From Actinomadura opuntiae (GTDB lineage: Bacteria > Actinomycetota > Actinomycetes > Streptosporangiales > Streptosporangiaceae), in NCBI RefSeq assembly GCF_030283205.1, contig NZ_JASNWF010000001.1:601649-665648 (forward strand): a stretch of DNA of 64,000 nucleotides, written 5' to 3'. Positions within the stretch are counted from its first letter, which is position 1, and the number at the start of each line of letters is the position of its first letter. Of the stretch, positions 15,677-24,069 are shown piece by piece. Made by a program: the position numbers and the translations under genes. Below the pieces are notes generated by a model. The model did not search any database. It saw only the letters and a program-made list of their open reading frames with translations, and had not been told where the DNA came from.

Positions 15677-16815
15677 TGGCACCGGTGCTGGTGGCCGGGG
15701 CGGGGCCGGTCGGGCTCACCGCCGCGCTCGTCCTGGCGCGCCGCGGCGTTCCCGTCACCGTGCTGGAGGCGGAGCCGGAGCTGGCCGCCGAGTCGCGCGC
15801 GTCCACGTTCCATCCGCCGTCGCTGGAGATGCTGGACGGGCTCGGCGTGCTGGACCGGCTGCTGGAGCGCGGCCTCGTCTCCCGCACCTTCCAGTACCGG
15901 GACCGGCGCGGCGGTGTCATCGCCGAACTGGACCTGTCGGTGCTGTCGGGCGACACGCCGTACCCGTTCCGCGTGCAGTGCGAGCAGAGCAAGCTCACCC
16001 CGATCCTGCGCGACGAGGTTCTGGACGCGGGCGGCGAGGTGCGGTTCGGCGCGGCCGTGCGGACGGTGCTGGCGCACGGGAGCGGCGTGGAGGTGACGAC
16101 CGCGCGCGGCGAGCGGTTCCGAGGCACCTGGCTGATCGGCGCGGACGGCGCCGGATCGGCGGTGCGGCGCTCCCTCGGCGTGGAGTTCGCGGGCATGACC
16201 TACCCCGAGCGGTTCCTGGTCGCCTCGACCGCGACCGCCGTCGAGGACCTGCTGCCCGGCATCGCCGCGGTGAACTACGTCTTCGACCCCGGCGAGTGGC
16301 TGGTGCTGCTGCGCACCCCCGACCACTGGCGCGTCCTGTTCCCGACCCCGGAGGGCACGCCCGACGCACGTGAACTGATTCGGCTGCCGGAACGGATGCG
16401 CGGGATCGCCGACGCTCCATGGGAGGTCGCGCACGCCAGCCTGTACCGCGTCCACCAGCGCGTCGCCGGGACGTTCCGCGCCGGGCGGGTGCTGCTCGCC
16501 GGGGACGCGGCGCACGTCAACAACCCGCTCGGCGGGATGGGGATGAACAGCGGCATCCACGATGCCGTCCTGCTCGGCGGCGCGCTCGCGGAGGTCCTGG
16601 GCGGCAGACCGGAGGCGGCACTCGACGCCGTCGCGGCGGCGCGCCGCGATACGGCGCGGTCGTTCGTGCGGCGGATGACCCACGGCAACTGGGAGCGGAT
16701 GCGCGATCCGGCCGGCTACCACGACGAGCTGCGGAGGCTGGCCGCCGATCCCGCCGAGGCGCGGCGGCACCTGCTGCGCACGTCGATGATCGCCTCGCTG
16801 CGGGACGTCGCCTGA
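15676..16815 (+). CDS. FAD-dependent class A monooxygenase
   Basis: 379 residues of the PHBH/UbiH-like family, which hydroxylate aromatic or enol-like rings with NAD(P)H and oxygen. Visible motifs: the dinucleotide fold GAGPVGL at residues 8-14, the DG motif LIGADGAGSAVRR and the GD motif VLLAGDAAHVNNPLGGMGMN. At 379 residues it lacks the long C-terminal thioredoxin-like domain found in the 530-550 residue hydroxylases later in the window. Starts and stops overlap both neighbours (TGATG). Confidence 0.85.
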   Translation: MAPVLVAGAGPVGLTAALVLARRGVPVTVLEAEPELAAESRASTFHPPSLEMLDGLGVLDRLLERGLVSRTFQYRDRRGGVIAELDLSVLSGDTPYPFRVQCEQSKLTPILRDEVLDAGGEVRFGAAVRTVLAHGSGVEVTTARGERFRGTWLIGADGAGSAVRRSLGVEFAGMTYPERFLVASTATAVEDLLPGIAAVNYVFDPGEWLVLLRTPDHWRVLFPTPEGTPDARELIRLPERMRGIADAPWEVAHASLYRVHQRVAGTFRAGRVLLAGDAAHVNNPLGGMGMNSGIHDAVLLGGALAEVLGGRPEAALDAVAAARRDTARSFVRRMTHGNWERMRDPAGYHDELRRLAADPAEARRHLLRTSMIASLRDVA

Positions 16816-18242
16816 TGCCCGCCGGCGAGATCGTCCGGGAGAACCCGGCCCGGCCGGAGGAGGTCGTCGGCAGGGTCCCGGTGGCGGACGCGGCGGAGGT
16901 CGACCGGGCCGTCCGGGACGCCGAGGCGCGGCAGCGCGACTGGTGCCGCGTGCCGGTCGAGGAGCGGGCCGCCGCGCTGCTGCGGGCCGCCGAGGCCGTC
17001 GACGCGATGCCCGGCGTCGCCGAGCTGTTGGCCCGCGAGTCCGGCAAACCGGTCGCCGACTGCGCCGGGGAGATCCGGTTCGCCGCCTCCTACCTGCGCT
17101 GGGCCGCCGAGCACGCCCCGGCGGCGTACGCCGACCGGGAGACCGACGACGCCGCCGGACGGCTCGTCCTGCGGCACCGCCCGTACGGCGTGGTCGCGGC
17201 CATCACCCCGTGGAACGCGCCCATCATCCTCACCCTGCTCAAGGCGGGGCCCGCGCTGGCGGCGGGCAACACGGTCGTGGTCAAGCCGTCGCCGCTCGCG
17301 CCGCTCGTGGTCGGCCGCGTGCTGGAGGCGTTCCCGCCAGGGCTCGTCCGGGTCGTGCACGGGGGCGCCGCGACGGCGCGGGCGCTGGCCGGGCATCCCC
17401 GCGTGCACCGGGTCGCGTTCACCGGCGGCGCCGAGGCGGGCCGCGCCATCGGGACGGCCGCAGCCAAGGCGATCACCCCGGTGCTGCTGGAACTCGGCGG
17501 CAACGACCCGGTCGTGCTGCTGGACGACGCGGACCTCACCGACGCGGCGATGGACCGCCTCGTCATGGCGTCCTTCGCCACCGCCGGCCAGGTCTGCATG
17601 GCCGCCAAGCGTCTGTTCGCCCCGAGGTCGCGGCTGGCCGAGGTCCGTGACGCCTATGTCGCGGCGGCGCAACGGACGCTGGTGCTAGGCGACCCCCTGC
17701 ACCACGGCACGACGGTCGGCCCGGTCATCTCGGCCGACGCCGCCGACCGGGTTCGGGGGCTCGTCGCCGATTCGGGGCGGCGGGGCGGCACCGTCGCGGA
17801 GCTGGGCGCCGTGCGGATCGAGATGGAGCGCGGGTATTTCGTCCGGCCCTCCCTGGTCACGGACGTGGACGACGACGCGCCGGTGGTCGCCGGGGAGCAG
17901 TTCGGCCCAGTCGTACCGCTGCTGGCCTACGACGACGAGGACGAGGTGGTGGAGCGCGCCAATGCCGGCGACCTCGGTCTCGGCGCCTCGGTATGGTCGG
18001 CCGACGAGGACCGCGCGTTCGCGTTCGCCCGCCGGTTCGAGGCCGGCTTCACGTTCGTCAACACCCACAACCGCACCGGGATGGCGCTGCGCGCGCCGTT
18101 CGGCGGGGTGAAGCGCAGCGGGCACGGCCGCGAGTACGGCGCCGAGGGCCTGCTGGAGTACGTGCAGACCTGCGCGATCCACGCACCCGCCGCGTTCCGC
18201 GCGGGCGGCACCGGGATGAGCGCGGGCGCGTATCCCTCGTGA
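16815..18242 (+). CDS. second aldehyde dehydrogenase of the operon
   Basis: 475 residues with the complete aldehyde dehydrogenase motif set: ITPWNAP, VVKPSPLAP, AFTGGAEAG, catalytic Glu in LELGGNDP and Cys in GQVCMAAKR. It is clearly a different subfamily from the one at 14228, whose Cys motif is atypical, so the operon probably oxidises two aldehydes, or one enzyme acts on a semialdehyde. It is the last gene of the operon; the following operator and a new promoter separate it from the secreted hydrolase. Confidence 0.88.
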   Translation: MPAGEIVRENPARPEEVVGRVPVADAAEVDRAVRDAEARQRDWCRVPVEERAAALLRAAEAVDAMPGVAELLARESGKPVADCAGEIRFAASYLRWAAEHAPAAYADRETDDAAGRLVLRHRPYGVVAAITPWNAPIILTLLKAGPALAAGNTVVVKPSPLAPLVVGRVLEAFPPGLVRVVHGGAATARALAGHPRVHRVAFTGGAEAGRAIGTAAAKAITPVLLELGGNDPVVLLDDADLTDAAMDRLVMASFATAGQVCMAAKRLFAPRSRLAEVRDAYVAAAQRTLVLGDPLHHGTTVGPVISADAADRVRGLVADSGRRGGTVAELGAVRIEMERGYFVRPSLVTDVDDDAPVVAGEQFGPVVPLLAYDDEDEVVERANAGDLGLGASVWSADEDRAFAFARRFEAGFTFVNTHNRTGMALRAPFGGVKRSGHGREYGAEGLLEYVQTCAIHAPAAFRAGGTGMSAGAYPS

Positions 18243-18344
18243 CCGCCCGTCGCCGCACCGTCCGGCGCATCGTTACCCGATCGCGGCGCCGCCCCATTGC
18301 CTTCCCGGCCCCCGAGGTGCTTAATAAGGGGGCCATATTGGAAA

Positions 18345-18369
18345 CTCTGTTTCCATAGAAGAAACAGAG
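18345..18369. promoter_or_regulatory. IclR-type operator before the secreted hydrolase
   Basis: Perfect 9-bp arms CTCTGTTTC and GAAACAGAG flank seven bases, the longest dyad of the set. It ends 20 bp before ATG 18390 and so overlaps the expected promoter/leader. Confidence 0.78.
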
Positions 18370-18389
18370 TGGTTGCCTTCGGAGGCAGC

Positions 18390-19370
18390 ATGCGCGCCGT
18401 CCACGCCGTCCGGACCCTCGCCGCGACCAGCGCCGCCACCCTCGCCCTGACCGCCCTCGGCCCCCTCTCCCCCGCCCACGCCGCCGCCACCCGCGTCCAG
18501 ACCACCGTCGAGATCCGCTGCGCGTTCACGATCCTCAACCAGAGCGCGGACTGGTACTTCCCCGCCGGCGCGCCGCAGGGCCTGGTGTGGCTCCAGCACG
18601 GCTTCGCCCGCTCCAACGACAACGTCGCGGACCTGGCGTCCAAGTACGCCGCAGCCGGTTACCTCGTCTTCGCCCCCACCCTCCCCACGGCGAACCTGTA
18701 CGGCTGCACCCTGCAGAACCTCGGCAACAACACCGACTTCCTGGGCAACGTCGCCGACCTGTTCGCCAAGATGTCCGACCCGTCCGACAAGCTCGGCCGC
18801 AGCTTCGCCAAGGCGAAGGCCCAGGCCGGACGGTCCGACCTCGCGCTGCCGGGCTCGCTGGTCTTCTCCGGGCACTCGGCCGGCGGCGAGGCCGTCAGCT
18901 ACGTGGCCGGGCGGCTGCGCAGCGACAGTCCGGCGGCGTGGGCGCGGCTGCGCGGCCTGGTCCTGCTCGATCCGGTGAAGTCGTTCATCGGGAACAACCT
19001 CGACACCGGGCTGAAGGCGGTCGACGGCACCGGCCGCATAGTCCGCACGATCTCCGGGCCCGACGGCACCTGCAACAACAGCGGCAGCGGGACGGACGCC
19101 GTCCAGGCCGACGTGCACGCCCCGTTCGTCGGCGTCCGGCTGACCGACGGCGAGCACACCGACGCCGAGGGCGCCAGTACCGACGCCGTCGGGACCCTCG
19201 CCTGCGGCACGCCGCAGGCGAAGAACGTCGAGGCCCTGCAGACGTTCGCGGTCGCCTGGGCGAAGGACGCCTTCAACGGCACGCAGACCGCCGCGTACCT
19301 GCCCGGCGGGTCGTATTACCAGAGCAGGCTCGGCTCCGGCCTGATCCAGACCCTGGCCGGAGCCTCCTGA
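18390..19370 (+). CDS. secreted alpha/beta hydrolase
   Basis: 326 residues. Sec signal peptide about 1-33 (ending AHAAA). The mature enzyme has VWLQHGFARS (oxyanion strand), and the elbow FSGHSAGGE places Ser at about 163. Four or more Cys residues suggest disulfides, as expected outside the cell. ATG 18390 has GGAGG five bases upstream. It stands alone between two operator-controlled operons and has its own operator. Its likely role is extracellular cleavage of an ester; chlorophyll or another lipid ester is possible. The substrate cannot be read from sequence. Confidence 0.82.
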   Translation: MRAVHAVRTLAATSAATLALTALGPLSPAHAAATRVQTTVEIRCAFTILNQSADWYFPAGAPQGLVWLQHGFARSNDNVADLASKYAAAGYLVFAPTLPTANLYGCTLQNLGNNTDFLGNVADLFAKMSDPSDKLGRSFAKAKAQAGRSDLALPGSLVFSGHSAGGEAVSYVAGRLRSDSPAAWARLRGLVLLDPVKSFIGNNLDTGLKAVDGTGRIVRTISGPDGTCNNSGSGTDAVQADVHAPFVGVRLTDGEHTDAEGASTDAVGTLACGTPQAKNVEALQTFAVAWAKDAFNGTQTAAYLPGGSYYQSRLGSGLIQTLAGAS

Positions 19371-19473
19371 CGCGTCCGCGTCCGGCGGACCGCCCGCCGG
19401 GTCCCGCGGCCGGAAGTTTCCGCCCGCGGGATCTGGCGGAGGGCGCGCCCCGATTGTAAAGTTTGGAAACAGC

Positions 19474-19490
19474 GTTTCGCTAGAGGAACC
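19474..19490. promoter_or_regulatory. IclR-type operator before the chlorophyll-catabolism-like operon
   Basis: GTTTC-GCTAGAG-GAACC keeps the 7-base spacing with one mismatch to GAAAC. It ends 10 bp before ATG 19501, directly upstream of GGGAGG. A GTTTGGAAAC dyad just upstream (19461-19470) may be a second half-site. Confidence 0.65.
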
Positions 19491-19500
19491 GGGAGGCCCG

Positions 19501-21135
19501 ATGGGTCCGGTCCGGGTGGCCGCCGTCCAGTTCGCGGTGGGCCCCGACGTCCCCGCCAACCTCGCCACCTGCCTGCGCATGGTGGACCGGGCGGTGGCCG
19601 AGGGCGCGCGCCTGATCGTCCTGCCGGAGTTCTGCAACCGCCTGTCCTGGTACGCCGACCGCGACGACGCCCGACGGCACGCCTGCGCCATCGGCGGCCC
19701 GTTCCTCACCGCCATCGCGGCCCGCGCCGCCGCGCACGGCGTCCACGTCAAGGCCAACGTGACGCTGGCCGGCGGCGACGGCCGGGTGACCGTGAGCAGC
19801 CTGCTGTACGGCCCGGACGGCGCGCTGCTCGGCCGCTCCGACAAGCTCACGCTGATGGGCGCCGAAGGCGACCACCTCGATCCGGGCACCGCCGCCGGCC
19901 CCGTCATCGCCACCCCGCACGGCCGGCTCGGCATGTACGCCTGCATGGAGGGCGTCACCAGCGACGTCCCCCGCGACCTGGCGGTGCGCGGCGCGCAGGT
20001 GCTGCTGAACAGCCTCAACTCGTTCGCCACCGACGAGGCGAGCCTGCACGTGCCGGTCCGCGCCGCCGAGAACCACGTGTGGGTGGTGGCGGCCAACAAG
20101 GTCGGCCCGCTGCTGCCCCCCGCCCTCCTGCCCGCGATCGCCGAGCGTCTCGGCGTCCCGCCGGACCTGCTGGACGGCGCGGGCGAGAGCCAGATCGTCG
20201 CCCCCGACGGGACAGTCGTCGCGAAGGGGCCGCGCACCGGCGAGGCCGTCGTCGTCGCCGACATCGACCCGTCGCTCGCCGACCGCAAGACCCGTCCCGA
20301 CGGCACCGACACGTTCGCGGCGCGCAGGCCGCGGTTGTACGCCCCGATCGCCGAGACGCCCCGCCCCCGCGCCGCCCCGCCGGGCGACGAGAAGGTGGAC
20401 GCGGCGGTCGTCCGCTCCCCAAAACTGGTGCGGCGGGCGGCGAAGGCGGGAGCCGAGCTGATCGTCCTGCCGGAGCTGGCGTTCGGTCCCGACGCCGATG
20501 CCGGCGCCGTCGTCGAGGAGCTTGCCGCCGCGCTCCACGGCACCACCGCCCATGCGGTGACCAGCGTGCGGGCAGGCGCCGCGCACGCCGCCTATCTGGT
20601 GAACGCGGACGGCCTGGCCGGACGCCAACCGCAACTGCACGCCAGTGCCCGGCACTCGGGCTGGGCGACGGAGTACGGCGAGCGGCTGGACGTCTTCACG
20701 CTCCCCTGGGGACGGCTCGCGCTCGTCACCGGCGACGACGCCCTCTACCCCGAGGTCTTCCGACTCGCCGCCATCGCCGACGCGGACGCCGTCGCGGTCC
20801 CGTTCACGCCCGCGCAGGACTGGGAGACCGCCCTCGGACTGCCCGAGCGCGCCGCCGAGAACCGGCTGAACGTCGTCGCCTCCGGACCGCGGGACGGCCT
20901 GATCCTGGCGCTCCCCACCGACTTCAGCCTCTGGACGTCGTGGCAGGGCCCGTTCGAGGGCCGCATCAGCCACCCCCTCGTCACCCGCGCCACCGAACCG
21001 CTCACCGTCGCGGCGATCCATCCCGCCCAGGCCGTCAACCGGCTCGTATCCAAGAACACCGACCTGGTCGGCGGGCGTCCCGCGCACGCGGTCGCCGCGC
21101 TGGCCGACGACGCACCGAGCGGAGCGCTCCGTTGA
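19501..21135 (+). CDS. tandem-domain nitrilase/carbon-nitrogen hydrolase
   Basis: 544 residues, about twice the usual length. Residues 1-290 are a complete carbon-nitrogen hydrolase domain with the triad Glu43 (LPEFCNR), Lys115 (SDKLTLM) and Cys148 (MYACMEG). Residues about 295-530 are a second copy that keeps the Glu (LPELAFG) but has Asp or Ala where the Cys should be (VTGDDALYPE), so it is probably non-catalytic. The family hydrolyses nitriles, amides or N-carbamoyl compounds. As first gene of a putative tetrapyrrole operon it may act on an amide or imide-derived fragment of pyrrole breakdown, which is inference. The operator and a GGGAGG support the start. Confidence 0.82.
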   Translation: MGPVRVAAVQFAVGPDVPANLATCLRMVDRAVAEGARLIVLPEFCNRLSWYADRDDARRHACAIGGPFLTAIAARAAAHGVHVKANVTLAGGDGRVTVSSLLYGPDGALLGRSDKLTLMGAEGDHLDPGTAAGPVIATPHGRLGMYACMEGVTSDVPRDLAVRGAQVLLNSLNSFATDEASLHVPVRAAENHVWVVAANKVGPLLPPALLPAIAERLGVPPDLLDGAGESQIVAPDGTVVAKGPRTGEAVVVADIDPSLADRKTRPDGTDTFAARRPRLYAPIAETPRPRAAPPGDEKVDAAVVRSPKLVRRAAKAGAELIVLPELAFGPDADAGAVVEELAAALHGTTAHAVTSVRAGAAHAAYLVNADGLAGRQPQLHASARHSGWATEYGERLDVFTLPWGRLALVTGDDALYPEVFRLAAIADADAVAVPFTPAQDWETALGLPERAAENRLNVVASGPRDGLILALPTDFSLWTSWQGPFEGRISHPLVTRATEPLTVAAIHPAQAVNRLVSKNTDLVGGRPAHAVAALADDAPSGALR

Positions 21136-21953
21136 AGGAAACCCCGGAGTCGAAAGAGACCCTTCGGCACGTCGAGCAGATGGTGGACGGCTCCCCCGTC
21201 GTCGACGTGACCGAGACCTTCCACCGCTACAAGACGATCCTCGCCGGGCTCAAGGCGCGGATCGACGCGCGGTTCGAGCTGGCACGCGACCCGTCCACCG
21301 AGGCCTTGGAGTCGTACGGGAACCCGCCCGAGAGCCCCGGCGGGAGCCTGGCCGCCTACAGCGGGCCCGAGGTCGACTGGATGGTCCACTCGTGGCTCGG
21401 CAACCCGGCGGCCGGGTTCGCCAACCTGCACCTGACGGTCTGGCTCGGCCCGCACGTCCGGGTGCCGCACCTGGGCATAGCGCTGCTGGTGTGGCCAGAG
21501 GGCTGGTTCTACGTCGACTCCGTGCCGCGCACCAACCTCCTGGCCGACGGCGCCTACTACGACGCGTACTACGAGCCGCTCAACAGCGGCTGGCTGGCGG
21601 TGCGGGAGGACAACCCGGAACTGGAGTGGTTCACCAGCCGGGCGGGGTTCATCCGGGCGAGCCTGTCCCCCACCGCGCACTGCTACTCGTTCCCCCGGTC
21701 GGACAAGAACATCGACCTGGTCGAGCGGCTGCTGACTGAGCACGTGGACCGCTGGCTCGGCTGGGTCGAGGCGGCCGAGCCCGTCCCCGACGCGGACTGC
21801 GCCGCGCTCGCCGCCGCCGACCTCGCCACCCGCCGCAACATTGCCGAACGCGACCCCGCGAACGTGATGGGCGTCCGCTACTTCGGGCAGGAGACCACCG
21901 ACCGCCTCGTCCGCGCCCTGTGGGGCGGCGACCGAGAGCTGCCCCGCCCGTGA
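21132..21953 (+). CDS. red chlorophyll catabolite reductase-like protein
   Basis: 273 residues from TTG 21132, which overlaps the previous stop (TTGA); ATG 21180 is an alternative. The order of motifs follows plant RCCR (ACD2): VDWMVHSWLG (about 81-90), an NLHLTVWLG strand, VPHLGIALLVWPEGWFYVDS, VPRTNLLAD, YYDAYYEPLNSG, then FIRASLSPTA (about 173-182) and the C-terminal RRNIAERDP...RYFGQETTDRLVRAL. RCCR is a ferredoxin-dependent bilin-reductase-fold enzyme that reduces the open-chain red chlorophyll catabolite made by pheophorbide a oxygenase. A PaO-like gene lies 950 bp downstream in the same operon. Similarity is judged from memory of the family; activity and the bacterial substrate are inferred. 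Confidence 0.8.
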   Translation: MKETPESKETLRHVEQMVDGSPVVDVTETFHRYKTILAGLKARIDARFELARDPSTEALESYGNPPESPGGSLAAYSGPEVDWMVHSWLGNPAAGFANLHLTVWLGPHVRVPHLGIALLVWPEGWFYVDSVPRTNLLADGAYYDAYYEPLNSGWLAVREDNPELEWFTSRAGFIRASLSPTAHCYSFPRSDKNIDLVERLLTEHVDRWLGWVEAAEPVPDADCAALAAADLATRRNIAERDPANVMGVRYFGQETTDRLVRALWGGDRELPRP

Positions 21954-22897
21954 ACGCGTCCGGCGGCACCGGCGTCCGGTCGATGTGGTGGTCGGCGGAC
22001 ACCGGCGGCACCGCGCCGTTCGGCACCGCGCACCTGAAGGTGTACTACCCGGCCCGCGCGGAGGGCACCGACGCCGAGCGGCTCTCCGGGGAGTTCCCGC
22101 CCGATCCGGCGGGCGCCCCGTACCCGGTCGTCGTGTTCTGCTCCGGCGTGAACGTCGAGCAGGCGGTCTACCGGCCGCTGGCGTCCGCCATCGCCGCCGC
22201 GGGCTTCGCCGTGGTGACGTTCGACCGGGTCGCGGAGCTTTTCGGCGGCCGGTACGGCCTCACCCCCGGCGTCGATCTGGACGCCGCACGGCCCGATGCC
22301 TACGGCACCCGGCCGACCTGCCCCGCCATTCCCGCCGTCCTCGACGCGCTCGGCGGGATCGACCTGCTCAAGGGGGCGCTCGACCTGGACCGCGTCGCGC
22401 TCGGCGGGCATTCGGCGGGCGGCACCGTGGTGCTCCAGTCGGCCCGGTTCATCCCCGGGGTCCGTGCCTGCTTCGCCTACGGGACGCACACCATGGTCGC
22501 CACCATGCTGGGTTGGCCCGCCGGCACCGTCCTGCCCGCGCAGGTCGACTGTCCGGTGCTGCTGGGCGTCGGCACGCGGGACGGCGTCATCATGGGCAGC
22601 TCCGACCGGTACGGCCAGGACGCCCCGTCCGACCCCGTCAGCCGCACCTTTACCGAGGCCCTGCACGACCCACGCGACCTGCTCGCCGTCGTGCGCGGCG
22701 CCAACCACTTCGCGGTCGCGGAGCCGGTCGACCCGACCGCCGCCCGCGCGTTCCTCGACCTGGAGCCCGAGACCGATCCCGCCGCGGCCCGCCGCGCCTT
22801 CACGGACCTGACCGTCGGCTTCCTGCGCGCCCACGTGCGCGGGGACGACGTGGCCCCGTCCGCCGACCCGACGCTCATCGACCTGCGGCGCCGATAG
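21950..22897 (+). CDS. cytoplasmic chlorophyllase/dienelactone-hydrolase-like enzyme
   Basis: 315 residues without a signal peptide. VVVFCSGVN forms the oxyanion strand, GGHSAGGTV places the nucleophile Ser at about 155, GTRDG is a probable acid and GANHFAV carries His. The sequence pattern is that of the chlorophyllase-like branch of alpha/beta hydrolases, and its sequence resembles the secreted enzyme at 1515. GTG 21950 overlaps the RCCR-like stop (GTGA), and the PaO-like gene follows 8 bp later. In this context removal of phytol or of the C13 methyl ester from a chlorin is a sensible guess. Confidence 0.75.
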   Translation: MNASGGTGVRSMWWSADTGGTAPFGTAHLKVYYPARAEGTDAERLSGEFPPDPAGAPYPVVVFCSGVNVEQAVYRPLASAIAAAGFAVVTFDRVAELFGGRYGLTPGVDLDAARPDAYGTRPTCPAIPAVLDALGGIDLLKGALDLDRVALGGHSAGGTVVLQSARFIPGVRACFAYGTHTMVATMLGWPAGTVLPAQVDCPVLLGVGTRDGVIMGSSDRYGQDAPSDPVSRTFTEALHDPRDLLAVVRGANHFAVAEPVDPTAARAFLDLEPETDPAAARRAFTDLTVGFLRAHVRGDDVAPSADPTLIDLRRR

Positions 22898-22905
22898 GAG
22901 CCACC

Positions 22906-24069
22906 ATGCTCAAGAACTTCTGGTACGCGGTCGAGTTCGCGGACCGCGTTTGCCGGGCCCCGAGGCGCGTGACATGCCTGGGCCAGGACTTCGTCCTGTA
23001 CCGCAAGCGCGACGGCGAGGTGGTGTGCCTGTCCGACCTGTGCGTGCACCGGGGAGCCGCGCTGTCGGCGGGCAAGCTGATCGGCGACAAGATCGCCTGC
23101 CCGTACCACGGGTGGCAGTACGAGCCGGACGGCGCGTGCAGCAGGATCCCCGCGAACCCGCCGGGACGCGGCATCCCGAAGAAGGCCCGCGTCGACTCCT
23201 ATCCCATCCGCGAGGAGTACGGGCTGATCTGGGCGTTCCTCGGCGACCTGCCGGAGCACGAGCGTCCGCCCATCCCGCACTTCCCCGAGCACGACGACCC
23301 GTCCTTCGCCACCGTGTACGTCGAGATGGTCATCGAGGCCAACTATGAGCGGACGTTCGAGAACGTCGTGGACGCCTCGCATACCCCGTTCGTGCACGGC
23401 ACCCGGTTCGGCAACCCGGACAAGCCGGAGATCCCCGACTACGAGATCGTCCAGGACGACTGGTCGGCGGTCGCCGACATCGGCCTCAGCCCGCCGCCCG
23501 CGAAGGGCCTGTGGTCGCGGCTCTACAAGGAGAAGCCGGAGGAGGTGCTGGTCACCAACGGCTGGTACCTGCCCAACATCGTGAAGCTACACGTCCGGCT
23601 GCCGTTCGGCGACATGATCCTCTACGACCACAACGTCCCTCTGGATCGGAACCGCACCCTCGTCAAGATCGTCGGGTACCGGAACTTCTTCACCGGCCGG
23701 TGGGCCGACCGCGACGCCCGCAAGCGGATCCGCAGCATCCTGCTGCAGGACAAGCCGGTCGTCCAGAGCCAGCGGCCGGAGCTGCTGCCCTACGACCTGG
23801 CCGACGAGCTGCACTTGCGCAGCGACTCCCTGCAGGTCGCCTACCGGCGGCGGCGCCGGCAGCTGATGGCCGCAGGCTGGTGGATCGGCGACGAAGCGCA
23901 CCTGCCGGTCAACGGCGCGCGCGGCAGCGCGACCGTGATCCCCTCCCCCGCCCGGCGGGAGGACCCGGAGCTGGCCCGCGCCTGGCAGCACCGCGCCCGC
24001 GGCGGCGACCCGGTCCCCGCGGATGCTCCCGCAGGCGAGAACACCGCCACCGAAGGAGAGAACGAGTGA
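22906..24069 (+). CDS. pheophorbide a oxygenase-like Rieske oxygenase
   Basis: 387 residues. An N-terminal Rieske [2Fe-2S] domain has CVHRG (Cys46, His48) and CPYHGWQY (Cys65, His68). A mononuclear-iron domain follows, with the N-x2-D-x2-H-x4-H motif (Asn153, Asp156, His159, His164; ENVVDASHTPFVH). The opening NFWYAVEF and the Rieske segment resemble the PaO/TIC55/chlorophyllide a oxygenase group. PaO opens the chlorin ring of pheophorbide a with oxygen and ferredoxin electrons. There is no membrane helix at the C-terminus, unlike plant PaO, so the protein would be soluble. No reductase or ferredoxin gene is nearby. The start has TAGGAG upstream. The Rieske assignment is firm and the ring-opening role is inference from neighbours. 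Confidence 0.82.
   Translation: MLKNFWYAVEFADRVCRAPRRVTCLGQDFVLYRKRDGEVVCLSDLCVHRGAALSAGKLIGDKIACPYHGWQYEPDGACSRIPANPPGRGIPKKARVDSYPIREEYGLIWAFLGDLPEHERPPIPHFPEHDDPSFATVYVEMVIEANYERTFENVVDASHTPFVHGTRFGNPDKPEIPDYEIVQDDWSAVADIGLSPPPAKGLWSRLYKEKPEEVLVTNGWYLPNIVKLHVRLPFGDMILYDHNVPLDRNRTLVKIVGYRNFFTGRWADRDARKRIRSILLQDKPVVQSQRPELLPYDLADELHLRSDSLQVAYRRRRRQLMAAGWWIGDEAHLPVNGARGSATVIPSPARREDPELARAWQHRARGGDPVPADAPAGENTATEGENE

Noticed and set aside
11677..18242. Steroid ring degradation (HsaA/HsaB-like pair)
   Set aside because: The flavin reductase and acyl-CoA-dehydrogenase-fold pair recall HsaAB, but no extradiol dioxygenase, Kst or Hsa partner genes are near, and the reductase carries an extra barrel.
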